Part shown: positions 1 to 11,585 of the stretch, in pieces
How positions within the stretch are numbered: position 1 is the first letter of the stretch
How the letters are laid out: every line of letters starts with the position of its first letter
Assembly: GCA_920105625.2 (NCBI GenBank)
Contig: OV050030.1
Span: 99,884,152 to 99,948,151 of the forward strand
Length of the DNA stretch: 64,000 nucleotides
Source: Clusia tigrina
Lineage: Eukaryota; Arthropoda; Insecta; Diptera; Clusiidae
Direction of reading: 5' to 3'
Notes under the pieces: generated by a model
Databases searched by the model: none
What the model was told of the DNA's origin: nothing
What the model saw: the letters and a program-made list of their open reading frames with translations, nothing else
Program-made: the position numbers and the translations under genes

Positions 1-1877
1 TTATTTTGAATAGCATGGTAAAAATTTATGTAGAACCCACTACTTATCTGTGGATAAAGCAGCTTCTAGGTTGCAGAAAGATAAGAGCGGAATGGAACGA
101 AGCTAAAGTGACCAAACAGGCAGGCAGAGGTACCGCACAAGGAGGAGTCCTATTGCCGCTTTTGTGGTTACTTGTAGTAAACGAAGTATTTAGGGAATTT
201 CATGGGAAGGCACCTAAACTAGTGGCATATTCAGATGACATAGCAATAGTTGTAGCGGGAAAGTACCTAGGTACCATCAGTAACGTAATAAACAACACTC
301 TTAAAACGATCCATCAATGGGCTTTTCGAGCAGGCTTGGAGGCAAACGCGGATAAAACGGACATGATCCTTTTTACCAGAAAATACAAGGTCCCCACGTG
401 GAACTTCCCTAAATTAGGTGACAGTGAACTTACTCTTAAAGACCATACAAAGTACCTTGGAATAATTTTGGACAATAGGCTTATATGGAGGCGCAATGTT
501 GAGGAAAGGGCGAAGAGGGCCAGTATCGCGCTATATGCATGTAAAAGAATGCTAGGCGTTACTTGCGTTCTTTCTCCCTCGCTGATGCACTGGTCCTACA
601 CCGCAATATTTGGACCAATCTTACTGTATGGTGCTTTAGTGTGGTGGACTGCAACAAAGAAAGCTACAGAAAGAATCCAGTGCCTCGCTGCACTTTGCAT
701 AACAGGCGCACTGAGAACCACTCCAACGGATGCTCTCGAGTACTCAACATGCCGCCTATCGACCTTGTGGGGGAGAATCTTGCAGCGAAATCCATGGGGA
801 GACTTTCGGCTGCGGGAGAATTTTCTTACAGAACCTTCGGGCACAGCTGAATAGGCAGAAGGGGATTGTGCAACACTGATTACATGATTCCACATTTTAA
901 TTGGGAAAGAAGATATCGAACTACATTCGATGAGGAGGGGTGGCGTAAGGGCATGTGGCCCAGCCGAAGGACCTTTAACTTTTACACGGACGGATTTAAA
1001 ACGATGGATGGGGTGGAAGCGAGCATCTACTACTCAGAGTTGGGAATTAGGCAGCTTATAAAGCTGCTTGACCAGAGCAGTATCTTTCAAGCGGAAGTCT
1101 TCGATGTCAGTAAAGCCAAGACAGGAAATGACTCAAAAATTACCATATACGTGGACACCCGTAGCGATAAAGGCGATTAACTCATATAGTATAAAAGACA
1201 AAAATGTCCTACAGAGCAGGGAACCCATAGATAGGCTAGTCACAAATAGAAGACTGAGAGACTATTTGGTTACAAGCGCAAAGAAGGGAATGAAATAGCA
1301 GACAAGATTGCAAAAAACGCTGTCATAGAAAACGACATACAGAATCCGCTTTAAGAACTATTAAATGAAACGGACGGACACATGAGTAGACAGGTTAAAG
1401 CAAGGTGGCACAGTATAAACATCTGCAAAACTGCAAAAGTTATGTCAAAGGTCAAAGTTTTGTGTAGGAAACAAACGCAATTTATATTCGCGCTCTCACG
1501 AAAAGATTGTAGAACTATCATAGTTATAATGACAGGCCATAATTTACTGGCGTCACATGTACACAAGATAGGAATTACGGACAATGACGAATGAAGGAAA
1601 TGTAGAGGTTGGAGTAAGGGAGACTGTAGAGCATCTCATTTGCGTTATCAAAAACGCGCTTAAAATGTTTAGGCGCCCCACAATTTGGGAGATTGGAAGC
1701 CATCTCAGGAATGAACCTGACAGCACTGCTTAAAATCGCAAAAAGCATTGACATTCTACCAGATGTCTACTGGATATCTGCATAAAGGTCAGACCCCATC
1801 TGGTGTCTCTAGGGACCAATCGGTCTATGCGTGGCTTTATGTTAGCCAGGTTAACCTTTAATAATTAATAATTAAAT
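1..1877 (+). mobile_element. 5'-truncated non-LTR retrotransposon (I/LOA-like)
   Basis: This is a LINE copy that enters from the left edge of the window. It contains RT palm, RNase H and a C-terminal Cys/His-rich tail, followed by a 3' UTR from about 1785. It ends near 1877 in short AATTAATAATT-type repeats, which fits a target-primed insertion. RNase H downstream of RT points to the I/LOA group, but the clade is inference. The missing 5' part lies outside the window. Confidence 0.8.
6..1784 (+). pseudogene. LINE ORF2 remnant: RT palm, RNase H, C-terminal tail
   Basis: This was the reverse transcriptase of a LINE. The first frame (6-854, 282 aa) shows the RT palm with the GTAQGGVLLPLLW block and the catalytic loop AYSDDI, followed by the thumb (KYLGIILDNRLIW). 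The frame shifts near 750-850. RNase H then begins in the 866-1180 frame with FYTDGFKTMDGVEAS and continues in a third frame (1068-1298). The tail with TVEHLICV and SIDILPDVYWISA reads to 1784. Several frameshifts and a stop near 1352 make it a pseudogene. The RT and RNase H calls are firm; the clade is not. Confidence 0.8.
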
Positions 1878-2106
1878 TGAAAGTTAAAATAAAATTTGGA
1901 AAGTAATAGTAATTGATCTGGAAGATATAGTTCTTCCCAAAACATTGATTCAAAAGAAGACACAGAGGGTGCTCCGACAATCGCATGGGATGCTGTCACG
2001 GCCAAGGGCATTCAATTTTTTGTATATGGTTGAGGTGATGGCGACCGGAATACAAATCTGTGGAGAATGAAAACTGTGTATAATATGAAATTAAAACTTT
2101 TTTTTG

Positions 2107-2330
2107 TTTTATTTAAATAATTAATGAAAATTGTTTTAAATTAAATTAATACCTTTTATTATTCTGAATAATTTTATTTAAATAAATAATGAAAATTGTT
2201 AATATATGAAATTAATAATTTTTATCATTCTGAATAATTTTATTTAAATAATTAATGAAAATTGGTAATTTATGAAATTAATTATTTTTATTGTTCTGAA
2301 TAATTTTAATTAAATAAGTAATGAAAAATA
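2107..2330. repeat. 66-bp AT-rich tandem repeat, about 3.4 copies
   Basis: The phrase TTTTATTTAAATAA followed by TAATGAAAATTG recurs with a spacing of about 65-66 bp. The marker TTCTGAATAA begins at 2162, 2228 and 2294. The units differ by scattered substitutions. This is a diverged minisatellite with no coding potential. Confidence 0.75.
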
Positions 2331-2540
2331 AAAGCTTCGCTGGGCCCATCGTAGCTGGTAAACGGAAAGTAACTAGAAGTTGTAATTGTATGTCATACAT
2401 CTAAAAATATTTATAACATACTGCAGATTGTATCCTTAGCTTAAGTAAACGAACATTAAACCACTTCATTAAATTCAAATGGGCATGAAGGAACAGTAAA
2501 AATGTGATTTCAACATCATTTGACGAACCGTAGGGGTCAC

Positions 2541-2608
2541 GATAAGAGGAGAGGGTCCATTCATGGGTTCATTCATGATAAGAAGAGAGGGTCAATGGGT
2601 TCATTCAT
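2541..2608. repeat. Short tandem duplication of about 34 bp
   Basis: GATAAGAGGAGAGGGTC followed by GGGTTCATTCAT at 2541-2576 is repeated at 2577-2608 as GATAAGAAGAGAGGGTC followed by GGGTTCATTCAT, with a 4-bp length difference. Confidence 0.7.
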
Positions 2609-3149
2609 GAATTCCATTGACAGGATGGGTGGGTTAAGTCAGTGGGGCAGCAAATGACATCCAGCTATTCACTATATAGTTGTAGATTGTCGATCCTAAA
2701 CTGCTTGATGGTGTCCTTCCACTTTTATTTTGTCCGGAACATTGTCCACTATTTTGTCGCAATAATGGCATTATATTTTCGCTGGTTTCTTTTCCTTTAA
2801 TGTATAATTCTGCATAAATTTTAAATTTAGTTCTTAGCTGTATGAGAAGGCTGCACACCCACTCCCATTATCCCTTAACTAGACCGAAGCATAGCTAGGT
2901 ATTCAGATCCGCATCCAACTCTACAATCTAAAGTAACTAGCTTTTTTATCTTTTTTCTTTAGGTTAGGAAAATGGCATATATTAGAAAGAAGGTTTATTA
3001 CACATTTTGAGCACGTTCATTGCAGAGGTAGCAGAACCTGCATGAGCTTATATTGGTTTCCCATCACTTCTTGGATCATAGTTTGTAAGGAAATCATGAA
3101 CTGTCATACATTGTGTGAGCATTGCTATCATTCCTTCCAAGTTCTGATG

Positions 3150-3388
3150 AATTCAACACATTCCCCAGTTTCACGCGCATCTGGCCGAATTCCATTTCTG
3201 ATGTCTTTGCGTTTACGAGAATATTCTGATAAGCCACCCTGGGAGCGGGAATATTTCACGCCGCCGCAGCAGGTGCCGTTGGCTAAAGCAAAGTCTAGAC
3301 TTAAGGAATATTCTTTGTTGCTTTATTCTATATTTTCGTTGTGAATAATAAAGTACTAAAAATTTAAATAAAATCGTTTCCTTTTACA
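3150..3388 (+). repeat. Dispersed ~235-bp repeat, copy 1 (LTR-like)
   Basis: The block from CAACACATTCCCCAGTT through TTTTACAAAAC matches 18855-19084 closely. Both copies carry GCGGGAATA, CAGGTGCCGTTGGCT and an A-rich AATAAA-containing end. The second copy lies just downstream of an env-like remnant, so this may be part of an LTR or 3' UTR of that family. Small frames in it (3042-3344, and 18745-18933 in the other copy) look similar only because the DNA is repeated. Confidence 0.65.
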
Positions 3389-4094
3389 AAACTAAACATT
3401 AAAAAATTGCAAAGTTTACAGAATTTAGTAAACGAATCAAAGCAGGAGTTGGCTTATTTTTCCAAACAAGCCCTCAAGTAGTGCGTGGAAGTTAACTTAA
3501 ATTCCTAATCAAAAAATTCCTCAAGTAGCACTCGATTAGGAACAATACAACTCCGAGCCTACCGTGAAAAACACCTGGCTCCTAAAATTAAAACTGAAAT
3601 CTGTCAACCCAGTGCCCTCAAGTAATGTGAGTGCATGCAATGTGGAGAAGAAAGGTGCCCCAATAATCGTCAGTTTATAATATTGAGAGTGAAAAGGAAG
3701 TACTCATTCAAACATTATTACAACTATAACAAATTTTTTTTGGAAACTGAGATCTTGAACCACAGGCCCTCCAGTTTATAACCACTCCAACTATGTGATT
3801 CTGAACGTAAAAGCCAGACCTTTCAGAATAGAAGGACATCTGACAAAAAATGAATAAATATAATAAAAATAGATCAAATAAACAAAAAATAATAACAATA
3901 AAATTAGTGTTGATCAGGTTTAATTAGCCTGCCACTAACAAAAGCAATGTACTATGACACCACTGAAATGTAATAAAAACAGATTGAGAGAGAGAGACCT
4001 AACGGAACAAAGGAGGGGTAATAATGAGACAGAGTTGCTTAGAGTGTGGTGGAATGAGACAGTAAATGGACAGAATTTGATCAGTCAGTTCACC
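3389..4094. other. Intergenic stretch, nothing recognised
   Basis: This is moderately AT-rich with no long frame and no family match by eye. A short GA-rich run lies near 3985-3998. Confidence 0.5.
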
Positions 4095-4385
4095 ACCTGC
4101 AGTTAGCGTAGTTGTCTGGATCTACAGATTACAACAGCTGTAGGCCCAGGTTCGATTCCTGGGAGGGTTCATAATTGGTATGCTGTTCTGAGCCATAATA
4201 AAAAATGCTTGGGGTAAAATTGCCTTTCATTGAAAGATCTCTGATGAGGACAAGTGGCGTGTCCGAAATAGCTATAAGATCTGCCAAAAAATGTTTCAAT
4301 AATTCTTGTTCTCCTTCAGAAAAAATATTACGGTGGCATAACCACACATACTGTTGCAACTTGTCTTGTCAATAAATTCGTTACA
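4095..4385 (+). mobile_element. tRNA-derived SINE candidate
   Basis: A tRNA-like head carries a perfect A box (TAGCGTAGTTG, 4104-4114) and a perfect B box (GGTTCGATTCC, 4149-4159), spaced as in tRNA genes. An anticodon-like stem pairs CTACAG with CTGTAG, and the T stem pairs CCCAG with CTGGG. The head is followed by about 220 bp of non-tRNA body and an AT-rich end. A genuine tRNA gene is unlikely because the acceptor stem is not closed and the anticodon loop is enlarged. Confidence 0.55.
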
Positions 4386-4398
4386 AAAATTATCTTCA

Positions 4399-4720
4399 AT
4401 TAATAGAATATGGGAAATAAAAAGAAAAAATCGAATTTAAAAAATATAAGCTAATATATGTGAATGAAAATATAAAATAAACTAAGTAAGGTAAAAAAAT
4501 AAGAACAAAATTTTGCTAAAAATTAATAGAATATTGAAAATAAAAAAGAAAAAAATCCAATTTGAAAAATACAAACTAGTATATGTAAATGAAAAGATAA
4601 AATATACAGAGTGAAAATAAGAGAGAAGAAACAAATTTTTGCTTAAAATTAATTGCATATTTAAAAGAAAAAGAATCCAGTTAAAAAAATACACAACAAG
4701 CTAACGAGATAAACCGAGTA
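4399..4720. repeat. ~125-bp A-rich tandem repeat, about 2.6 copies
   Basis: ATTAATAGAATA and its variants start at 4399, 4522 and 4648, giving a period of 123-126 bp. Each unit contains an AATAAAAAGAAAAAATC-like run and a TATATG motif. It lies directly after the SINE candidate. The minus-strand frame at 4482-4694 is a low-complexity artefact. Confidence 0.7.
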
Positions 4721-5089
4721 AGAAAGGGCTATTCAATCACAATGTTCTATCTGCTGCTAATTCTGTAAGTTATAAAATAAGAATAATTTATTGTCATAAA
4801 TCAAAAACATAAAGAAAGGAAATATTACATTGAATATTTTTTATATACGAGTATATTTGTATTCTCTATCTTAATACCTTATTTTAAAATGACCAATGAA
4901 AATTTGATGCATCCTCCAATCGTTAACATACCTCCACCTCCTATTCCTAACCAATCTGCACAAGGATTCGGCCACCCATCAATTCGTCTCACGAGTTTAA
5001 TTCACTGATTACTGATTAATTCACAGATCATTCTAGTAATCCACGTTTTTCAAAATGAGGGTCGTAACCTAGTGATTGCAGTTTTAAAT
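4721..5089. other. Spacer before Gy1 gag, nothing recognised
   Basis: I see no coding motif. It could be leader of the Gypsy element that follows, but I found no LTR end or PBS here. Confidence 0.4.
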
Positions 5090-5820
5090 CCGAATTTTGA
5101 CGTTGGGTTTGGTGTCGGTAAACACCAGAGTGTAGTCACAACTTAAGCGAGTTAGAGAAGATCTCTTACGTAGTCCGAAGCCTAAGAGATTTCAATGGCA
5201 ACCAAGTAGAATTCAGATAGTGAAAGAAGACCGTGGACAGAATTTTACAAATCTACGAACCTCTAATTGGTACTCCCAAGTTTTTTGGGATCCTAGGTAT
5301 TATAAAGAATAACATAAAAGGAAATGCAGACGCCGCACTCGAATCCTATAACACCACACTCGTCTGGAAATAAGGGACAAGGGACTTGATACATTTATCA
5401 GGAGGTTAAAACGAGATTTACCGAGAATATTAGGAATTCGCGAGCCATTCGACTTACCTCAGGCTCTACACCTCTGTTTAAATATGGAAAATTAGAAGTA
5501 TCGCAACCATCAAGCAAACCGCGGTAGGAGAGAACGTATGTTACGCCTAAGCCCACAGCCGCTTGTAACATAACCCAAATCCGCAGGTTCACCAGAACAA
5601 TCGACCATTTTATCCAGAGCTGGCATATGCTCCACCACGAACACACAATAAGAGTAAATTACCCCACGACCATGAAGCCTTCCTGCAATCAGACTCAACA
5701 ACGGTATCCATTTCGCCACAGACCAATTATAAGCTTTTACCCAAAGGTTCCCCATGGACCACCACCACCACGTCCCTATGGTCCCAAGCCTCAACACAAA
5801 CCGGAACCAAACTAAAACCG
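5090..5820 (+). pseudogene. Gy1 gag remnant (Ty3/Gypsy)
   Basis: This is a decayed capsid gene of a Gypsy retrotransposon. Pieces in shifting frames show [16 protein letters not shown] (about 5320-5370), a segment with [18 protein letters not shown] (about 5380-5440) and NMENxKYRNHQ (about 5480-5510). The end is proline-rich (GPPPPRPYGPKPQHKPEPN, about 5755-5812). The same order of motifs is found in Gy2 gag around 33230-33690, so both belong to one lineage. Frameshifts and stops are frequent. The gene ends just before the Er1 LTR at 5832, and the matching protease and pol resume near 12745. Confidence 0.65.
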
Positions 5821-5831
5821 TAAACTACTTG

Positions 5832-6376
5832 TGTTGTGGGTTGGAATCAGGCTACCTGCGTGTAGTTGCCTCACAGCACCAACTCCTAATAGACACTACA
5901 CATTTGGTATAGTAAGCATTTAGAAGTAGTATAATTGTTAAATAAATATGCAGTGACCTATTTTTAAGATGCAAATACTATAAATAAATAGTTATTATTA
6001 ATAATCATTACGTGCACTTTCAGGTTGTCACAGTTACGCAATCGAGTTGACGACTGGCATTGGCCTATAGAATGCAGTTTGTTGAGCCACGGATACCAAT
6101 CAACAATTGCGTAACTGGAACACCAGAAAGGTGCTTATCTTATGTAAATAGTATTAAAGGTTTAGAATTTTAAGAATAAACGAGTTGATTGTCTTACGAT
6201 GTAAGCGTAAAACGTGCCTTTCATTTTGATAGCTAAACTGCGATTTTAGCCACTGAGCTTTAGCGCATTTTAACTAGCACGGTCAGAGACAGCATAGTGG
6301 AGTCAGACTGCTACCAAGTGCCCAGTTAACCTTCAACAGGTAAGATATATCCGGGAAGCACACGAAGACCTCAACA
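5832..6376 (+). repeat. Er1 5' LTR
   Basis: It begins TGTTGTGGGTTGG and ends CTCAACA, with short inverted ends. It contains ACTATAAATAAATAG as a possible TATA region and AATAAA at 6175-6180. The U3 shares ATTGCGTAACTGGAACACC with the other LTRs of this group at 11257, 32750-33221 and 61607. Confidence 0.75.
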
Positions 6377-6379
6377 TTT

Positions 6380-6391
6380 TGGCGCAGCCGG
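6380..6391 (+). promoter_or_regulatory. Er1 primer-binding site, tRNA-Ser type
   Basis: TGGCGCAGCCGG lies three bases after the LTR end. The same site follows the Er3 and Er4 LTRs, where it extends to TGGCGCAGCCGGTAGGAT. The tRNA-Ser assignment rests on its similarity to PBSs of the 17.6/297 group. Confidence 0.75.
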
Positions 6392-7949
6392 TCTAGGGAC
6401 ATACAGCCCTAGAACCACCCGGAGCCATACTTATTGGCCAGGGGACGGGAAAATGGTGAGGAAAAGAATTGGTAACTTAGTATTATAAGTAGATACTTCT
6501 GAACCCTGAAGGCATCGTAGCTCTGGTCAAAGAAGTCGCAACATATCTTTGCAATCTTAGAATTGTCAGTATGATTGGATGTCAGCTTAGTTTTGAGGGT
6601 TTTTTGGTAGGGGTTTTGTGTTTGTTTGTTCGTTAGGGATATTTTGGAAATAGTTACATGTAATAAGCTTAGGGTATTGACAAAATTAACTCTTATCATC
6701 AAGAGTTGCATACAGCTTGGTTTGTTGCATATCAAGTTACACATACATTTTTAATTAATATTTTTCATGGAAAACCAAAATGAATATCTGACACTGAGAC
6801 GAGTTTTAAACGGAGCCAATTGTTGTGTATATAAATGTTAATAGTCGTGAAATCGTTCTTCCCAAATTTGTTTTGGAAAATTTTATTATTTTACTATGGA
6901 ATCAGAAATGGAAGTAAGCGGGAGAATAATTTCATGGAAGGCATCACTTTATTCATTGGAGAAACAAAAATGAACGGATATATAAAATATTTATATAATT
7001 TTTAATAAATTTAGAAGTTGTCAATTGTGATACTTATGTAAGTGGAACTATTTTGTTTTCTCTTTGGTATTACACTGCGTTATCTTTTATATTTTATACG
7101 GAGTAATGTTTATTATTTCATTGGATAATAAATCTAAAAACTTATTATTATATTTTGTTGCCTCAATATACGTTTAGGGTTTATGGATTCAAGTAACCTG
7201 GAATGAATCATGCAATTTTGGATTTTCTATGTATAGCTTTTTATTTTCAGGAAAAAAGAGTTTCTCGTTAAATTGTTATGCATTTTAGATAGTTTACAGT
7301 AGAAAAGAAAAATTAATTTTAAAATTTAGAGACGAACAAAGATCTACCTAGTTGTTTTCAAATGAAGCTAGTTTAATTTAAAATGAAAAAATAAGAAATT
7401 AGTATAAATGGGAAAGTAATTGGATCAATTGGGCGTAAGAATTGGCAAATTTATCGTATCTGGGATAAACAGTTTTATTATAATTAATAAGTTATTGTAG
7501 CGCTATATGGGATTGTCTAAGCAAGGAGTTACTGAAAGCGCATTAGGTAGGAGCAAGTAGTTTCAGAGGTTGATAGCGAGCTTTTAAATGGACAGTAAAC
7601 AGCTGAAGGATAATAAGTACAGTGGTACAAGGATATTCGTGCTGCAATCTTTTGGAGAATAGTTCAAGCTCAATAATATAATGTTGCAGAAAGAGAAAGA
7701 GTCATGAAAAGGTAATCAGTACTTCGCAAAAAGCTACGGAGGGTATATAGTTAATGAAGCATATAGGTATCGTATAGAGGTATGTAGCGTGGTGGAGACA
7801 ATTGAGCTCAGACCTTGAGAGGATTGAGGTTACGGGGGAAGTTTAAGTACTGCAAGAGAGGGAAGCATAGAATAAGCTTAGGTCTCTAGAAACTGCTTTT
7901 TGAACAGTTTGAGTTCAACACTACTAAGAGCGAGGCACAGCTGCTACAA
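6392..7949 (+). other. Er1 leader and degenerate gag N-terminal region
   Basis: A donor-like ATGGTGAGG lies near 6453. Beyond it the DNA is AT-rich with no long frame. It occupies the position of the untranslated leader and the start of gag in Er2 and Er3, but is too diverged to annotate in detail. Confidence 0.45.
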
Positions 7950-8846
7950 GGAGGGATATATCTCCTCTAGATATAGCTGATCAGACACTGACCGCCATTC
8001 AGAATAGATCAGAGAAACCAGTATCGGAAATCTTCAGACAGCAAGAGGATCTGACTGCAGATAGTAATTATCTGAGTAAAAGAGAAAATGAGAAAACTTC
8101 ATTTCTGGAAAAGGAGAATCTAGAGTTGAGAAGAACAATATCAGACGTGAAACTTATTCAAGCGACACCAAGGTCATTACCTATTTCGGAAATGTATACA
8201 CAGACAGTGTTGGCATTGCTTCCGGAAGTTCGCTGGACAGAATATTTGTCGGTCGAGAGAAAAAATCTGGTGATCAAGCCAAGAATTGTATTCAGTCAAG
8301 AGAGGCAGGCAGAATTTTTATTTAAAGCATCAAAACTTGTTGTCGAGCCTTTTTCGCATGGAAGTCCGGTGCGCAATAATAACCTGGTATCTCCACTAAA
8401 AGAACCAGAAGCAATAAAAGAGCAGCAAGGCACCAGTACATGTAGACAGAATTTCGTCTGCACGAGCAGACGGTCAAAGACTAATTAGTTTGAGTCCGAC
8501 CATGTATACGTAACTCCAAAACCGGAAGAAATTGGTCTAGAAATCATTCCAATAACAATGGAAAGACAGTATTCTTCAGCAAACGCTAAAATGGATGTAG
8601 AGAAAATCTCAAAGGCAGTGGCCAGGCTAGTATCCGTGTCCAATGATGCTGCGTCAAAGGATTTACAGTCAAAAGTCAACAGGTTCATTCAAGTTTGTGA
8701 ACATGCAAAGAGGAGCTTGATGAGTTGCAGGATTTCTTTTACTGTAAAAAGCAGAGATTGTTCGGAGATGCATACAACCTTGTGCTGTCAAAGCACTTTG
8801 CCAGTGCAGACTAGCTTTACGGGCTCCTAAGGAGAACTTATCTGAA
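7950..8846 (+). pseudogene. Er1 gag remnant (coiled coil and start of capsid)
   Basis: Frames near 7975-8480 read DQTLTAIQNRSEK and a charged coiled-coil segment, then TQTVLALLPEVRW. Er2 gag reads TQTVLTLPPKVRW at the equivalent place, and Er3 gag has TQTVQASIPEF. The start of the capsid domain follows at 8558 (KISKAVARLVSVSNDA). After GDAYNLV (about 8765) and the residues LRRTYLK, gag stops and sequence from just before integrase begins at about 8847. The rest of capsid, the zinc knuckles, protease, RT and RNase H are deleted. Confidence 0.65.
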
Positions 8847-9690
8847 GGTGAGGACTCTGGAGAATGTAACCCAGAGATGCAGAGTGCCGAAGATATATGT
8901 AGTTCAGACCAGATCAAGAACAAGGGCTAACAACGGCAATGAAAAACAGCTGGATAAAACAACAGAAATACTGGTGGATGAAAGTAATGATAAAGTCTCA
9001 CAGTCAGCTGGAAGAGTAGAACGGCTGAACAGTAAAGATGAAATACTAAAGATATTGAAAAGTTTCCATGATTCACCTCTAGGTGGACACCAGGGGTCCT
9101 GGAAAACCTACAAAAGAATTAGAAGAGTGTACGCGTGGAAAGGTATCCTAAAACACATAAAGAAATATCTGAAAAATTGGGAAAAATATCTGGCCAACAA
9201 GAATTCAAGTCTGGAAAAAATGCAAATGGTGTTCACAGACACACCAAAACAACCATTTCTTAAAGCACAAATGGATACAGTGGGATATAAATACATCTTG
9301 CCGTTCCAAGCTGACTTCTCAAAATATATGACATGTGTAGCCATACCTGATGCCGAGACGAGTATGGAAGACAAAGCATTCTTTGACGAGATTATAGCAC
9401 GGTACAACATACCAAAGGTATTGGTGACCGACAATGGCTCAAAATTTTTCTCAAAGCTATTTTCAGAAACATGGAAATTATTATAATTTTAGAAGCTACA
9501 CATAACTCCGTATCATCCCCAGGTGATGAAGAATCATACCCAAAACAATACTTTTTCTCCTGTATGGATACGCCCATACACGGTAGCAGCGATCCGTAGT
9601 CCAGTTACGACAGTCGTAACAATTAAGGGCAAACCTAAGAAACTGCACAATAATTTATTAAAATTATTTCATTCAAGACCACACAACTAA
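8847..9690 (+). pseudogene. Er1 integrase, deleted around the catalytic Glu
   Basis: This is retroviral-type integrase. The frame 8848-9486 shows the N-terminal zinc domain (SFHDSPLGGHQG then a decayed Cys pair, NWEKYLANK) and the first two core aspartates (QMDTVGY and LVTDNGSKF). Reading breaks at 9487. After YHPQ near 9522 the sequence jumps to the C-terminal domain (FSPVWIRPYTV and KLHNNLLKLFH, to about 9688). The segment with the catalytic Glu is missing and both zinc cysteines are lost, so the enzyme cannot be functional. Confidence 0.8.
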
Positions 9691-10659
9691 GAATATATGT
9701 GCTCATTATGTTATAGGAAACGTAAATTCCACCATGACAATCAAAAACAGCTGATACAAGTGATACCCGTTGCTAAATGTATCAAATAACACAATTCGAA
9801 TTTCCAAAGTCATTGCCGCGGAAATGTGCACATTCAACTTGGTCGTTTTAGAAATGACGTAATATTAATAATCTCAATAAGCACTAAGAATGAAAACACG
9901 GTAAAGAAACTAAGAAAAAATATTTTAAATATTAAATAATAAAAAATAGATTTGCATATGGAGAAAATGTAAACAAATTGAACGAAAATTTAAAAGACCG
10001 TCTTGACTACATGTATGTGGAAATTATTGCGTGGAAATATGAGTATTCTGAAAAAAGGGAGTTAGTATATAAATATAAGTAAGTATATGGGACAAATGTT
10101 GAAATATTGGGAACTTGCAGATATTAATTAAGAGGTGTAAAGGCCTACACCTAAATAAGTACGTAGGAATAGCTTAGCAGTTAGGTAGCCTAAATAGAAA
10201 TATATATTTAAACAAAAATACGAAATAAAATTTTTCAATAACAAGTTAGAGGAAACTAATTGACTCTATTAAATTTAAGTAGATTTAATGTAAAATAGAA
10301 TTTACATTCATAAATAGACTAGTAGAAGACTTACTTTTTCAGTATAGGTATCAGAGAATTGTAATAATTTTGTACAAGTCAGCAGTATATTCAATTTATA
10401 ATGGAAAATTGAACATGTAAGTATGTATGTTTATATATCAATTAAGTTTTAAGCAAGGTACATATACATATGTTTTAATATTTTTTATTGTTTCTGAAAT
10501 TAGAGTACGGATTATGGGAGATTGAATTTCATTTTTTTTAAAGAAATTACAGTACAGATGGTGGGAATTTAAGAAAATATTACGTTTAGTTTACTTCAGG
10601 AAATTGACATTATCAAATAATTAAACAATTAAAAGTGCCTAGAAGGTATGCTTGTAATC
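9691..10659 (+). other. Er1 3' noncoding region
   Basis: This is AT-rich and has no long frame. The first 270 bp match the region after the Er2 integrase: both show ATCAAATAACACA, TGACGTAATAT and ATATTTTAAATATTAAATAAT-like phrases. No env was found. Confidence 0.6.
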
Positions 10660-11256
10660 AAATTCGAAAAAGTTACAGGTTTCTGTATAAAGCCATGCAC
10701 CCACACAGGAGGTGTTCCACTATTTCCTCTTCCTCGACATTTTGACAGCTCCTTCAAAAGTCATTGTGGACTACCCCCAGTCTACTTGCATATCTAGCAA
10801 TCAAACAGTGACCTGTCAGTATATCTATCACAAATTTAAAATCCTGAAAATTTAATTTCAACAACAATTTTTAACTGTCACGATTCCATTCTGGCTAAAT
10901 TTTTCGACTTGTTAGGCAGGATGATAACTGCCCCATCTAATTTTTGCCACTTCGACAGCGTAACTATCTATTAGCAATTTGCATGTTGCTAAAGGCATTG
11001 GTAATTTAACTTTATCCGGAAGGACAGTTAATATTGTCCCCTCCCTAGCCAGCACATCAGCCCTGCAATTGCCCAGAATATCCCTATGGCCGGGCACCCA
11101 GACTAGGTTTATGCTAAAGTATTCAGATAATTCAATTAATACTTTGGGGCATTGGACTACTGTTTTCGACGATTGTCTTACTGCCTCGAGCGATTTTTTG
11201 GGCGCTTGGCAATTCGAGTATAGACGAAAAATTCTTAATAGACGAATATTCTTTAT
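10660..11256 (-). pseudogene. LINE fragment: RNase H end and C-terminal Cys/His tail
   Basis: Read on the minus strand, 11230-10912 gives RNase H residues ending in LVWVPGHRDILGNCRAD. About 130 bp further on comes GHCLIARYASRLGV and a CxxC..H..C tail (CRSCQNVEEEE..EHLLCGC, about 10790-10700). The arrangement is typical of I- or R1-like LINE ORF2 proteins. It is interrupted by stops. The piece sits directly against the Er1-type LTR that starts at 11257. Confidence 0.7.
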
Positions 11257-11585
11257 TGTTGTGAGTAAGAATCATGCTACCTCTACGTAGTTGACTCACA
11301 GTACCAGCTCCTATAGTACCAACTAAGACACAACATATTTGGTGTAGTTAGCATTTAGTATAACTATCAAATAATTAAGCAGGCAGGTATTTTTAGGGTG
11401 CAAATACTATAAATGGTTATTATTAATAATAATTATGTGACGACGGGCATTGGCCTATAGAATGCACCGTCGGCATTCTGATATTCAGTAGGTCAGATGA
11501 TTGAACCAATGACACCAATCTACAATTGCGTAACTGGAACACCAGAAAGGTGCTTATCTTAGCAAGTAAGACGAAATGTATATAG

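Larger units (their letters stand above)
1878..3149. other. AT-rich spacer without recognisable genes
   Basis: This stretch is AT-rich and holds two local tandem repeats, listed separately. The short minus-strand frame at 2634-2858 shows no family motif. I see no RNA gene or coding signal. Confidence 0.6.

Noticed and set aside
4104..4175. Genuine tRNA gene
   Set aside because: Both boxes are perfect, but the acceptor stem does not close and the anticodon loop is too large. A SINE head fits better.
4482..4694. Membrane protein on the minus strand
   Set aside because: The Phe/Leu-rich text comes from an A-rich tandem repeat.
2107..4720. CRISPR-like array
   Set aside because: The repeats are direct tandem units without unique spacers, and the genome is clearly eukaryotic.
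5510..5797. Minus-strand 95-aa frame with many Trp
   Set aside because: It is the shadow of the proline-rich end of Gy1 gag on the plus strand.
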